From assembly GCA_034007245.1 (NCBI GenBank), contig JAVERH010000003.1, positions 1-41,015 on the forward strand: 41,015 nt of DNA, given 5' to 3'. A program made the translations under genes and the position numbers. The notes beneath the pieces were generated by a model, which did no database searches, was not told the origin of the DNA, and was given only the letters and a program-made list of their open reading frames with translations. Origin of the DNA: Anaerosoma sp034007245 (GTDB lineage: Bacteria > Actinomycetota > Coriobacteriia > Anaerosomatales > Anaerosomataceae). This document shows positions 7,169 through 14,353 of the stretch, in pieces (within the stretch, counting starts at the first letter, position 1; every line of letters begins with the position of its first letter).

Positions 7169-8197
7169 ATGAGCGACCTTCTCACAGCGACCGCCCGCTC
7201 GGCGCCGATCCGCTATCGGCTCTTCAAGCCGTGGCACCCTGCCTGGCATCAGAACGGCCGCAAGAGTCGGGGCTACTTCGAGGGGTGGTACTTCAAGTGC
7301 GTCGATGCGAGTGCGAGGCATGCAGTAGCTCTCATCCCAGGTATCTCGCTGGCGCGCGACGGGGTCGGGTCTCACGCCTTCGTGCAGCTCATTCAGGCCG
7401 ATGGCCGCACAGCGTACTGGGAGTATCCGGCCGAGGAGTTCCGTTTCGCGACGGACCGGTTCGAGATAGAGGTGGGGCCGAACCGATTCTCTTCGGCAGG
7501 CATATGGCTTGATGCGGACGATGGGGCCGGTCGGGCACGGGGCGATCTGCGCTTCGGTGAGTGGGTCGCCTGGCCGGTCAGGCTGTTATCCCCGGGTATC
7601 ATGGGCTGGTATCGGTTCGTGCCGTTCATGGAGACCTACCACGGCGTGCTGGGATTCGACCACACGGTGGGTGGCGAGCTGGAGGTCGATGGCAGAAGTC
7701 TCGACTTCACTGGCGGGCGCGGGTACGTCGAGAAGGACTGGGGCCGGTCGTTCCCGAGTGCCTGGGTGTGGGCACAGAGCAACCACTTCGATACGGTCGG
7801 AACCTCTGTCTCGATCTCGGTGGCGCGTATCCCGTGGCTTGGTGGATCGTTCGTCGGCTACATCGTAGGACTGCTCCATGACGGTGTGCTCCACGAGTTC
7901 ACCACCTATAATGGGGCGAAGATCCGTGCGTTCTCAGTCGATGGTGGCGAAGCGCACCTGGCCCTCGAGAGGGCCGGTCTTCGGCTCGAGCTTGTGATCG
8001 AGGGTGCGCATCCCGGAGAGTTGCGCTCACCGGTGATGGGCTCGATGGACGGCACCGTATGGGAGAGTCTCGACGCGCGTGTCTCGGTCAAGTTGACCCA
8101 GGGAGGCCTACCGGTCTTTGCGGGTCGGGGGCTGCATGCCGGTGTGGAGCTCATGGATGACGGTGGAGAGCTCGAAGCCGGACTCAAGCTGAGATGA
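7169..8197 (+). CDS. Tocopherol cyclase-like (VTE1-family) protein
   Basis: The 342-aa product carries the hallmarks of the tocopherol cyclase family: RGYFEGWYFK near the N-terminus, and GGRGYVEKDWGRSFPSAWVW followed by QSNHF in the middle. Plant and cyanobacterial members close the chromanol ring of vitamin E; many bacterial members outside phototrophs have no known substrate. No signal peptide or membrane helix is seen. I chose ATG 7169 because AGGGA lies 9 nt upstream; an in-frame ATG at 7121 lacks a ribosome binding site but would add 16 residues. An SGNH hydrolase gene follows 40 nt later in the same direction, so the two may be co-transcribed. The family is clear; the reaction in this organism is unknown. 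Confidence 0.8.
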   Translation: MSDLLTATARSAPIRYRLFKPWHPAWHQNGRKSRGYFEGWYFKCVDASARHAVALIPGISLARDGVGSHAFVQLIQADGRTAYWEYPAEEFRFATDRFEIEVGPNRFSSAGIWLDADDGAGRARGDLRFGEWVAWPVRLLSPGIMGWYRFVPFMETYHGVLGFDHTVGGELEVDGRSLDFTGGRGYVEKDWGRSFPSAWVWAQSNHFDTVGTSVSISVARIPWLGGSFVGYIVGLLHDGVLHEFTTYNGAKIRAFSVDGGEAHLALERAGLRLELVIEGAHPGELRSPVMGSMDGTVWESLDARVSVKLTQGGLPVFAGRGLHAGVELMDDGGELEAGLKLR

Positions 8198-8237
8198 TAG
8201 ACGGAACGACCATCTAGCCGGGGGAGACTTCGACACA

Positions 8238-8885
8238 ATGCCATTTAATGACCCGCGGCGTTACGTTAGTAAGACTGGGAGGACGGTCGCATGCGTCGGC
8301 GATAGTATCACGCGGGGCACGTTCGTCTGGCGCCGTAAGGTGAACGCATATCCTGTGCAGCTGCAGGTGATGCTGGGCGGGCGATACCGCGTGGACGGGT
8401 TTGGAGTGAACGGCCACGCGGCTCAGAGGACGGCAGATCGGCCCTACCGGGATAGCGATGAGTTCGCTTCGAGTATCGCCTCGAGCCCCGATATAGTACT
8501 CATCATGCTCGGGACGAACGACTCCAGGGGCGATAACTGGAAGGGGCCGGGTGCATTCGCCGATGACTATCGTGAGCTTGTCCTCCGCTATCAGTCACTC
8601 GAGTCGAACCCGGCCGTGTGGCTGTTGACGCCCCCGGCGCTGTTCCGTTTGGGACGCAGCTCGAAGGTGCGCTACGGCATGGATGAGCGAGCGCTCGGTC
8701 AGATATGCGACATGGTCAGGCGTGTCGCGCACGAGCTCGGATGCGGTCTCATCGACGTCAACGCGGCCACAGCCGACCACCCCGAGGCGTTCAGGCTCGA
8801 TGGGGTGCATCCGAGTGCGGCCGGTGCGCGGCTTATCGCCGAGACTGTCTTCGAGGCACTTGCGGGGAACGCACAGCCTGCGTGA
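8238..8885 (+). CDS. SGNH/GDSL-type hydrolase
   Basis: The 215-aa protein has the conserved blocks of SGNH esterases: VGDSITRG with nucleophile Ser23, FGVNGH with the oxyanion Gly59, LGTNDSRGD with Asn94, and DGVHPS with Asp188 and His191. It therefore probably hydrolyses an ester or acyl bond of a lipid, glycan or thioester substrate. No signal peptide is seen, which points to a cytoplasmic substrate. The start at ATG 8238 follows GGGGGAG at about 11 nt. It is downstream of the cyclase-like gene and ends 10 nt from a convergent nitroreductase gene. The catalytic residues are all present, but specificity cannot be read. Confidence 0.88.
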   Translation: MPFNDPRRYVSKTGRTVACVGDSITRGTFVWRRKVNAYPVQLQVMLGGRYRVDGFGVNGHAAQRTADRPYRDSDEFASSIASSPDIVLIMLGTNDSRGDNWKGPGAFADDYRELVLRYQSLESNPAVWLLTPPALFRLGRSSKVRYGMDERALGQICDMVRRVAHELGCGLIDVNAATADHPEAFRLDGVHPSAAGARLIAETVFEALAGNAQPA

Positions 8886-8895
8886 CTGGCGGTGC

Positions 8896-9705
8896 CTACG
8901 CAGGCACGAATCGCGCTATCTCCGCATCGGTCCCGGCGACCCACTTTCCGCTCACTCCGGCGTGTGCGGCACCGATCTCAGCGTGGCACATGGCGATGCC
9001 GAGGTCGAGCGGCGCGGTCCAGTAGGTCTTCGCTGCTTTCGTGACCACGAGCGTATCGTCTTCCATCTGTAGCCGCCAGGGCTGCTTGTTGGCGCCCGAA
9101 GGGGCAAGGCGTGCGGCTGTTGCGGCCTCGCGCGCCCACTCTGGCCAGTCCGCGTATCCCGGAGCAATCGTGCCGAGTGGCAGTCTGTGTCTGGCGCGCA
9201 CTCCTGCACGCATCAGCCATTCTCCGGTGCCGATCGTCTTCGTTGCGTGGCCGAGCGCCGTGATCGCGTGAACTTGCTCATCATCCTGGAGTCCGACGAG
9301 CGCACCGGTGCTCTCGGCGTCGAACGACGCTGCGATCCAGCACGAGTCGACTCCTGCGGCGGTGGCATCGAGCACCATGGCCTCACCGAGATAGCCCGCT
9401 TCAAGGGCGCCGTCATCCGGGGCTATGAGTGCGGCGAAAGATGGCGCGCCTTCGACTCTGCCATAGCTGCCGATGAGGCCCGTGAACACCTCCGGCGGCG
9501 CTTTTCGGACGAGGACGGCTCGGGCTCGTGTCGACGGAGTGAACAGTCGTGAGCACGTCTTCTCGAGTCGGTCGAGAGTCGCGGATGCCAGTGGGGTCTC
9601 ATCGTACCGGCGGCTTGATATCCGGTGTGGTATCGCGTCGAACCACCTGGTGGCCAGGTCGAGGGGGAGTGGCGTACTCAGTCGCATGGTCATGTTCCGT
9701 TCCAT
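8896..9705 (-). CDS. Nitroreductase of the TM1586 type
   Basis: This about 269-aa protein matches the single-chain double nitroreductase family typified by Thermotoga TM1586. The N-terminal half has SSRRYDETPL, the substrate- and FMN-binding text of nitroreductases, and the second half has LAPSGANKQPWRLQ. Such proteins bind FMN and reduce nitro compounds or quinones, although the physiological substrate is usually unknown. The start is uncertain: ATG 9705 has GGAGG only 3 nt away, while in-frame ATGs exist at 9741, 9738, 9693 and 9687. It faces the SGNH hydrolase tail to tail, and its upstream region is shared with the divergent iron-uptake unit. Confidence 0.82.
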   Translation of the reverse strand: MERNMTMRLSTPLPLDLATRWFDAIPHRISSRRYDETPLASATLDRLEKTCSRLFTPSTRARAVLVRKAPPEVFTGLIGSYGRVEGAPSFAALIAPDDGALEAGYLGEAMVLDATAAGVDSCWIAASFDAESTGALVGLQDDEQVHAITALGHATKTIGTGEWLMRAGVRARHRLPLGTIAPGYADWPEWAREAATAARLAPSGANKQPWRLQMEDDTLVVTKAAKTYWTAPLDLGIAMCHAEIGAAHAGVSGKWVAGTDAEIARFVPA

Positions 9706-9771
9706 GAGCCTCCGGATATGACTGTTCTCGGGGTCCATCATCGCACGAAGAGGCTATGCTTCAGTCCAGGG

Positions 9772-9802
9772 GTGACTTCGCCGATACTAAGCATGTATAG
9801 TA
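9772..9802 (+). promoter_or_regulatory. Promoter of the DUF5320-feoAB unit with overlapping palindrome
   Basis: GTGACT (9772-9777), an 18-nt spacer and TATAGT (9796-9801) make a plausible promoter reading toward the iron genes. TACTAAGCATGTATAGTA (9785-9802) is an imperfect 18-bp palindrome covering the minus 10. Its place and length suit a DtxR/IdeR- or Fur-type metal repressor, though it does not match a classical box that I can name. The promoter is read directly from the sequence; metal control is an inference. Confidence 0.45.
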
Positions 9803-9850
9803 GTGGTTGCAAAGCAATAGGTTCCGATGAACTACAGGGAGGTGTTCGAG

Positions 9851-10072
9851 ATGCCAGGTGGCGATCGAACAGGACCGATGGGTCAAGGATCGATGACCGG
9901 GCGTGGTGCAGGTTACTGTGCAGAGTCTTCCGGTGCGGGTAACATACCCCCCCGCGGACTCGGGCGAGGCGCCGGATTCGGGCGCGGGCTCGGTCGTGGG
10001 TTCGGCCGTGGCAGGGGCTTGGTTCGCGGGCTCGGGCGTGGTCTTCGCGGGCAGGGTCCGGGCCAGGTCTAG
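9851..10072 (+). CDS. DUF5320 family small protein with Gly/Arg-rich tail
   Basis: The 73-aa product begins MPGGDRTGPMGQGSMTGRGA, the hallmark of the DUF5320 family often found beside nitrogenase-cofactor-like (NifX/NafY) or iron genes in anaerobes. After the single cysteine (GYC) the protein becomes a low-complexity chain of GRG, GLGRG and GFGRG units to its end. ATG 9851 is chosen over ATG 9827 because GGGAGGTG lies 6 nt upstream of it and because family members begin here. It precedes feoA by 63 nt. The function is unknown; an iron or Fe-S related role is suggested only by its neighbours. Confidence 0.8.
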   Translation: MPGGDRTGPMGQGSMTGRGAGYCAESSGAGNIPPRGLGRGAGFGRGLGRGFGRGRGLVRGLGRGLRGQGPGQV

Positions 10073-10107
10073 GCAGTCGGGCTTCTGATAGCTGCCGAGA
10101 GCAAGTC

Positions 10108-10116
10108 TGCTATAAG
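10108..10116 (+). promoter_or_regulatory. Extended minus 10 promoter before feoA
   Basis: TGC followed directly by TATAAG (10111-10116) forms an extended minus 10 element 20 nt before the feoA GTG. No good minus 35 is seen, which extended elements can tolerate. It would allow feoAB to be transcribed independently of the DUF5320 gene. Confidence 0.4.
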
Positions 10117-10135
10117 AGAGGAGGCGAGGTGCATC

Positions 10136-10453
10136 GTGTTTGGACGACGAGGTCGACATGGGCCGAGGTGGTGTCCGGCAGTGGTCCAGGGATCGGTGCT
10201 TGCGACCCTCGGTGACGGCGAACGGGCTGTTATCGAGAGCGTCCAGGGCGGCGTCCAGATGCAGGCTCGCCTCGAGAACATGGGCTTGCGTCCGGGTAAG
10301 ATGGTGACGCGACTGAGCGCGATGCCTTCCGGAGGTCCGATCATGGTGGAGTGCGGGGGCACCCGCGTCGCGCTCGGGCGCGGGATCGCCCAGCACGTCA
10401 GCGTACGGAGTGTCGGGGCATCGGCGGCGACCGGAACGGAATCCAACGAGTGA
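10136..10453 (+). CDS. feoA: FeoA domain protein (ferrous iron transport)
   Basis: This 105-aa protein contains the SH3-like FeoA domain at about residues 27-92, with the family signature QMQARLENMGLRPGKMVTRL and GGPIMVECGGTRVALGR. FeoA is a small cytoplasmic partner needed by the FeoB ferrous iron channel. It is about 25-30 aa longer than typical FeoA because of a basic N-terminal lead (MFGRRGRHGPRW) and a short tail. The start is GTG 10136 with GAGGT 5 nt upstream. The gene overlaps or abuts feoB at its 3' end, showing translational coupling. Confidence 0.9.
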   Translation: MFGRRGRHGPRWCPAVVQGSVLATLGDGERAVIESVQGGVQMQARLENMGLRPGKMVTRLSAMPSGGPIMVECGGTRVALGRGIAQHVSVRSVGASAATGTESNE

Positions 10454-12237
10454 GCGGTATGACTGACGAAAGGGCCGACGCCGGAGTGGCGTCGAGTGAC
10501 GATGACGGGCGGATGCCGCGCGTCCTGCTCGTCGGCAACCCTAATGTGGGCAAGAGTGTGGTTTTCTCGCGCCTTACCGGCGTCGGGACTATGTGCTCCA
10601 ACTATCCGGGTACGACGGTCGAGTTCCTTGAAGGATCGATGCGGTTCGGCGATGGACGGGCGACCGTCATCGACGTGCCGGGAACGTACGGCCTCTCGGC
10701 CACGTGTCCTGCAGAGGATGTCGCGTGCAAGATCCTCGATGACGGCGGGGTTATCGTCAACGTCGTCGATGCGACCAATCTGGAACGCAACCTGGCTCTC
10801 ACGCTACAGCTCCGGCAGCGTGGTCTGCCGATGGTGGTGGCACTCAATCTGTGGGATGAGACCCGGCACCGCGGCATCCAGATAGACGTCGAGCGGCTGT
10901 CGGAGCTGCTGGGTGTTCCGGTGGTGCCGACATCCGCCGTCGCGGGCGTCGGGATCAAAGACCTGGTCGCGGCCGTCAAGGGCGTGGCTTACAGTGAGCC
11001 GCCCGAGGCGCTGGAGCCCGGGGACGTCTGGTGCCGCCTCGGTACGATCATCGAAGAGGTGCAGCATCTGGAGGACCGGCGCCATACGTGGCGCGACGTT
11101 CTAGAGGATATCAGCATCAAACCGATCACCGGTATCCCGTTCGGGATATTCGCACTCCTTACGGCGTTTGTGACGGTCAGATTCTTTGGCGAGACGATCA
11201 TCACCTATGTGATGGAGCCGCTTTTCGAGACACTGTGGATGCCGGTCGTGACCGCACTCTCTGAAGCACTCGGCGGTACGGGTTTTATCCATAACCTGCT
11301 TGTCGGTAGTTATGTGGTCATCGACGGTGCGCGCGTTCTAGACTTCGCGCAGTCGTTCGGCTTGCTCACGACGGGACTTTTCGTTGTCTTCGGCATGGTG
11401 ATGCCGTACGTGACCGCGTTTTATTTCGTGCTCGGCCTGATGGAGGATATCGGCTATCTGCCGCGGCTGGCTCTGCTACTCGATCGCGTCATGCATCGCC
11501 TCGGCCTTCACGGCTATGCGGTGATCCCTATCCTGCTCGCCTTCGGTTGTAATGTTCCCGGCATCCTTGCTACCCGCGTGCTCGATACGCGCAGAGAGCG
11601 GTTCATCGCGGCCACGCTCATATCGGTCGGGGTGCCGTGTGCTGCGCTTCAGGCGATGATCTTCGCACTGCTAGGGCCGCACGGTGTGCAGTACATACTG
11701 CTCGTGTATGGGATCCTGGCGATCGTGTGGTTCGTGCTCGGCACCGTGCTACGCATGACGAGTCGTGACTTTCTTCCCGAGATCATCCTCGAGATTCCGT
11801 CGTACCGGCGTCCGTCGTTGCGCACGCTCTGGCAGAAGCTGTCGATGCGGCTGCGCGGGTTCTTCCGTGAGGCTGTGCCGGTGGTGTTCCTCGGCGTTTT
11901 GGTCATCGACCTCATCTACATGACAGGTGCGTTCGAGCTCATCGCGCGGCTCGCGGGGCCGATGATGGACACGCTGTTCGGGTTGCCGCCTGAAAGCGCT
12001 TTGGCGATCGCGGTGGGCTTCCTCCGCAAGGACGTGGCGATCGGCATGCTCGCCCCGCTGAACCTCTCGGCAATCCAACTGGTGAAGTCCTCGGTCATGC
12101 TCGCGCTGACGTTTCCCTGTATCGCTACGTACGCCGTCATGCTCCGCGAGCTCGGGTGGATCGATACGCTCAAGGCGACGGGGCTTATGCTGGTGATCGC
12201 ACTTGCGACCGGTCTGGCGATGAACTTCGTACTCTAG
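10450..12237 (+). CDS. feoB: FeoB ferrous iron transporter
   Basis: The 595-aa protein has an N-terminal GTPase domain with G1 GNPNVGKS (29-36), G2 region NYPGTTVEF, G3 DVPGTYG and G4 NLWDE. A membrane part follows, with the two Gate motifs typical of FeoB (FGCNVPGILATR and the later GFLRKDVAIGML region). It imports Fe(II), the iron form available without oxygen. The start is GTG 10450, overlapping the feoA stop by 4 nt; ATG 10459 is an equally possible start. It ends only 2 nt from the convergent gene at 12240, leaving no room for a separate terminator. The length is at the short end for the family. Confidence 0.95.
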   Translation: MSGMTDERADAGVASSDDDGRMPRVLLVGNPNVGKSVVFSRLTGVGTMCSNYPGTTVEFLEGSMRFGDGRATVIDVPGTYGLSATCPAEDVACKILDDGGVIVNVVDATNLERNLALTLQLRQRGLPMVVALNLWDETRHRGIQIDVERLSELLGVPVVPTSAVAGVGIKDLVAAVKGVAYSEPPEALEPGDVWCRLGTIIEEVQHLEDRRHTWRDVLEDISIKPITGIPFGIFALLTAFVTVRFFGETIITYVMEPLFETLWMPVVTALSEALGGTGFIHNLLVGSYVVIDGARVLDFAQSFGLLTTGLFVVFGMVMPYVTAFYFVLGLMEDIGYLPRLALLLDRVMHRLGLHGYAVIPILLAFGCNVPGILATRVLDTRRERFIAATLISVGVPCAALQAMIFALLGPHGVQYILLVYGILAIVWFVLGTVLRMTSRDFLPEIILEIPSYRRPSLRTLWQKLSMRLRGFFREAVPVVFLGVLVIDLIYMTGAFELIARLAGPMMDTLFGLPPESALAIAVGFLRKDVAIGMLAPLNLSAIQLVKSSVMLALTFPCIATYAVMLRELGWIDTLKATGLMLVIALATGLAMNFVL

Positions 12238-12239
12238 GG

Positions 12240-13046
12240 TCACGCTCTGCTATCGCAGTATGATGCGACATCGCCGCCACGGATCGGCCCGTCGTAGAGG
12301 TCGCGGCCGAACTCGTGGAATTCAGGCACGGAGACTCGCCCATCGACCCGCGATGCGATGCGGGCACGTAGTTCTTCGGTGGTGAGGCGAGCATTGGTGG
12401 CGAGGATGATGATCTCGCTGTGCGAGGCGGGGCCGCCGCTACTGCGAGAGATCCCCACCAGGAACGGCCACACGTGAGCGAACGACACGCGAAGGGTGCG
12501 GTAGAGCCGGCGGAACGGGTGGCTTCGGTCGCCTGTCACCGAGCCGTGCATGTTGTATGCGAACACGCCGTCCTCGGACAGGCGTGCAAGCACTATCCGG
12601 TGAAACTCCTCGGTCATGAGCGGCATGGGCACACGTTCGTCATCGAACGCATCCACGATGATGATGTCGTACGTGTCGTGGGACTTCTCGAGGAACCCCC
12701 GTCCCTCGGCGACGTGCACGCGGAGGCGTTCGTCGCACGGGAGCGCGAAGCTGGTGTGTGCGATGTCGGCGATCCGGGAGTCCAGCTCCACGGCCTCGAT
12801 CGTCATCTGCGGGTAGTCGCGCCACATGCGCTTTGCGACGGTCCCGCCACCAAGGCCGACCATGCAGACGCGCACGGCGTCGGGCTTCACCGCTACGGTG
12901 AGGTGCAGATAGCCCGGATAGTCGAAGTCAGTCTCGAAGGGCGCATCGAGGTACATCGACGACTGCTGCACTCTGCCGACCTGCAGGATGCGGATCGCGC
13001 CGCGCTCGATCACACGGATGTCTGGTTCCTGGTGGCTCAGTGTCAT
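12240..13046 (-). CDS. Spermidine synthase-like methyltransferase-fold protein
   Basis: This 268-aa protein shows the nucleotide-binding loop of the polyamine aminopropyltransferase family (CMVGLGGGTVAKRMW, then VELDSRI). It also has the DIIIVDAFDDERVPMPLMTEEF segment that in SpeE positions the substrate Asp and Tyr residues. Many actinobacterial homologues of this type lack polyamine activity, and no SAM decarboxylase gene is in the window, so the true substrate is uncertain. It is convergent with feoB and divergent from the flavoprotein pair at 13160. AAGGAG lies immediately upstream of the ATG at 13046, at unusually tight spacing. Confidence 0.82.
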   Translation of the reverse strand: MTLSHQEPDIRVIERGAIRILQVGRVQQSSMYLDAPFETDFDYPGYLHLTVAVKPDAVRVCMVGLGGGTVAKRMWRDYPQMTIEAVELDSRIADIAHTSFALPCDERLRVHVAEGRGFLEKSHDTYDIIIVDAFDDERVPMPLMTEEFHRIVLARLSEDGVFAYNMHGSVTGDRSHPFRRLYRTLRVSFAHVWPFLVGISRSSGGPASHSEIIILATNARLTTEELRARIASRVDGRVSVPEFHEFGRDLYDGPIRGGDVASYCDSRA

Positions 13047-13159
13047 GCTCCTTCACGGCGTGCGGTGTGGACTCAATCGAAGTCTAGCAGTGAGGCGGTA
13101 CGCGGTGCGGGCGTGGCGGCTACAATCGGTATGAATCAGGCGACAGGGTGGAGGATCCG

Positions 13160-14353
13160 ATGCGCGAGGGACGGGTAGTGATCGTGGGTGGAGGAGCTGC
13201 GGGTCTTGCGGCCGCAGTCTCTGCAGCCCGGTCCGGCGCGCGCGTCACACTGCTCGAAGCAGGCGCACGCGTTGGGCGGAAGATACTCGCGTCGGGTAAC
13301 GGGCGCTGCAACCTGTCCAACCTCGGGGTGGCGCCAGCGGCGTACAACGATCCAGGATTCGTCTCGGCAGTACTCGGCGAGTTCCCATGCGAGAGCATCC
13401 GGTCGTTCTTCAGGGGACTCGGCCTGCTCTCCTATGCGGACGCTGAAGGCCGAATCTATCCGGTCACTAACGCCGCGAACTCCGTTCTCGACGTGCTGCG
13501 GCTCGAGTGCGCGCACTTGGGAGTGGAGGAGCGCTGTGGTTTCGAGGTCGCGCACGTGCAGTCGGAGCCTGGATCCGGGGTACTCACGATATTCTCGCCG
13601 GACGGCTCATGGGTCAGCGCCGACGCGGTGATCGTGGCCACTGGCGGCGGGGCGTCTGTACTGGCGGATATCGGACACAAGCAGACACCATATACACCTG
13701 CACTCGTTCCGCTCGTAACCGAGCAGGAGCCGATCCGCGGCCTGTCGGGCGTGCGCGTCCGGTGCGCAGCGAGTCTCATCGATGCGGACGGTCAGACGCT
13801 TGCCACCGAGCGAGGCGAGTTGCTGTTCCGTGACTATGGCGTGAGCGGCATAATGGTCTTCGACCTGTCCCGTGCGTATGTCGAGCGGAGCACGCTCTCG
13901 ATCGACCTTTTCCCCGACATCGAACTCGCTGAGATGGAGCGGTTACTTATCGAGCGCCATGACACGCTTGGCTGGCGGACGGCCGGGGGGTTTTTCGATG
14001 GGATGCTGCATACACGCGTCGCGCAGGCTGTGCTCCGTGCGGCTGGGGCGTCTTCGGGCGATCCTGCTTCGACGATCGATGCCACGAGCCTGGCAGCGAT
14101 CGTGAAGGATTTTCGGCTCGGAGCCGTCGGCAGGGGAGAGGTCAGGCAGGCACAGGTCACTCGTGGCGGTGCGTGTGTCGAAGGCTTCGATGCCGCCACG
14201 CTCGCCTCGGACCTGGTGTCGGGGGTGTTCGCAGCGGGTGAGGTGCTCGATATCGACGGACGGTGCGGCGGGTTCAACCTGCACTGGGCCTGGGGATCGG
14301 GCATCGTCGCCGGGCGAGGCGCCGCCGCACACGCTACGGGTGTCCCGGCATGA
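13160..14353 (+). CDS. HI0933/BaiN-family FAD-dependent oxidoreductase
   Basis: The 397-aa flavoprotein opens with the Rossmann motif VVIVGGGAAGLAAAVSAARS and has the family signature GRKILASGNGRCNLSN at about 45-60. It ends with a second FAD contact (GVFAAGEVLDIDGRCGGFNLHWAWGSG). The family includes BaiN of bile-acid dehydroxylating clostridia, but most members are uncharacterised reductases. ATG 13160 follows GGAGG by 5 nt, which is preferred to the upstream GTG at 13148. A TACAAT minus 10-like element lies at 13121-13126. The stop overlaps the start of the next flavoprotein (ATGA), so the two are made together. Confidence 0.88.
   Translation: MREGRVVIVGGGAAGLAAAVSAARSGARVTLLEAGARVGRKILASGNGRCNLSNLGVAPAAYNDPGFVSAVLGEFPCESIRSFFRGLGLLSYADAEGRIYPVTNAANSVLDVLRLECAHLGVEERCGFEVAHVQSEPGSGVLTIFSPDGSWVSADAVIVATGGGASVLADIGHKQTPYTPALVPLVTEQEPIRGLSGVRVRCAASLIDADGQTLATERGELLFRDYGVSGIMVFDLSRAYVERSTLSIDLFPDIELAEMERLLIERHDTLGWRTAGGFFDGMLHTRVAQAVLRAAGASSGDPASTIDATSLAAIVKDFRLGAVGRGEVRQAQVTRGGACVEGFDAATLASDLVSGVFAAGEVLDIDGRCGGFNLHWAWGSGIVAGRGAAAHATGVPA

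Noticed and set aside
6877..7512. Open frame crossing the C10 tract and the start of the cyclase-like gene
   Set aside because: It overlaps the well-supported cyclase frame, runs through a terminator hairpin and has no ribosome binding site or similarity.
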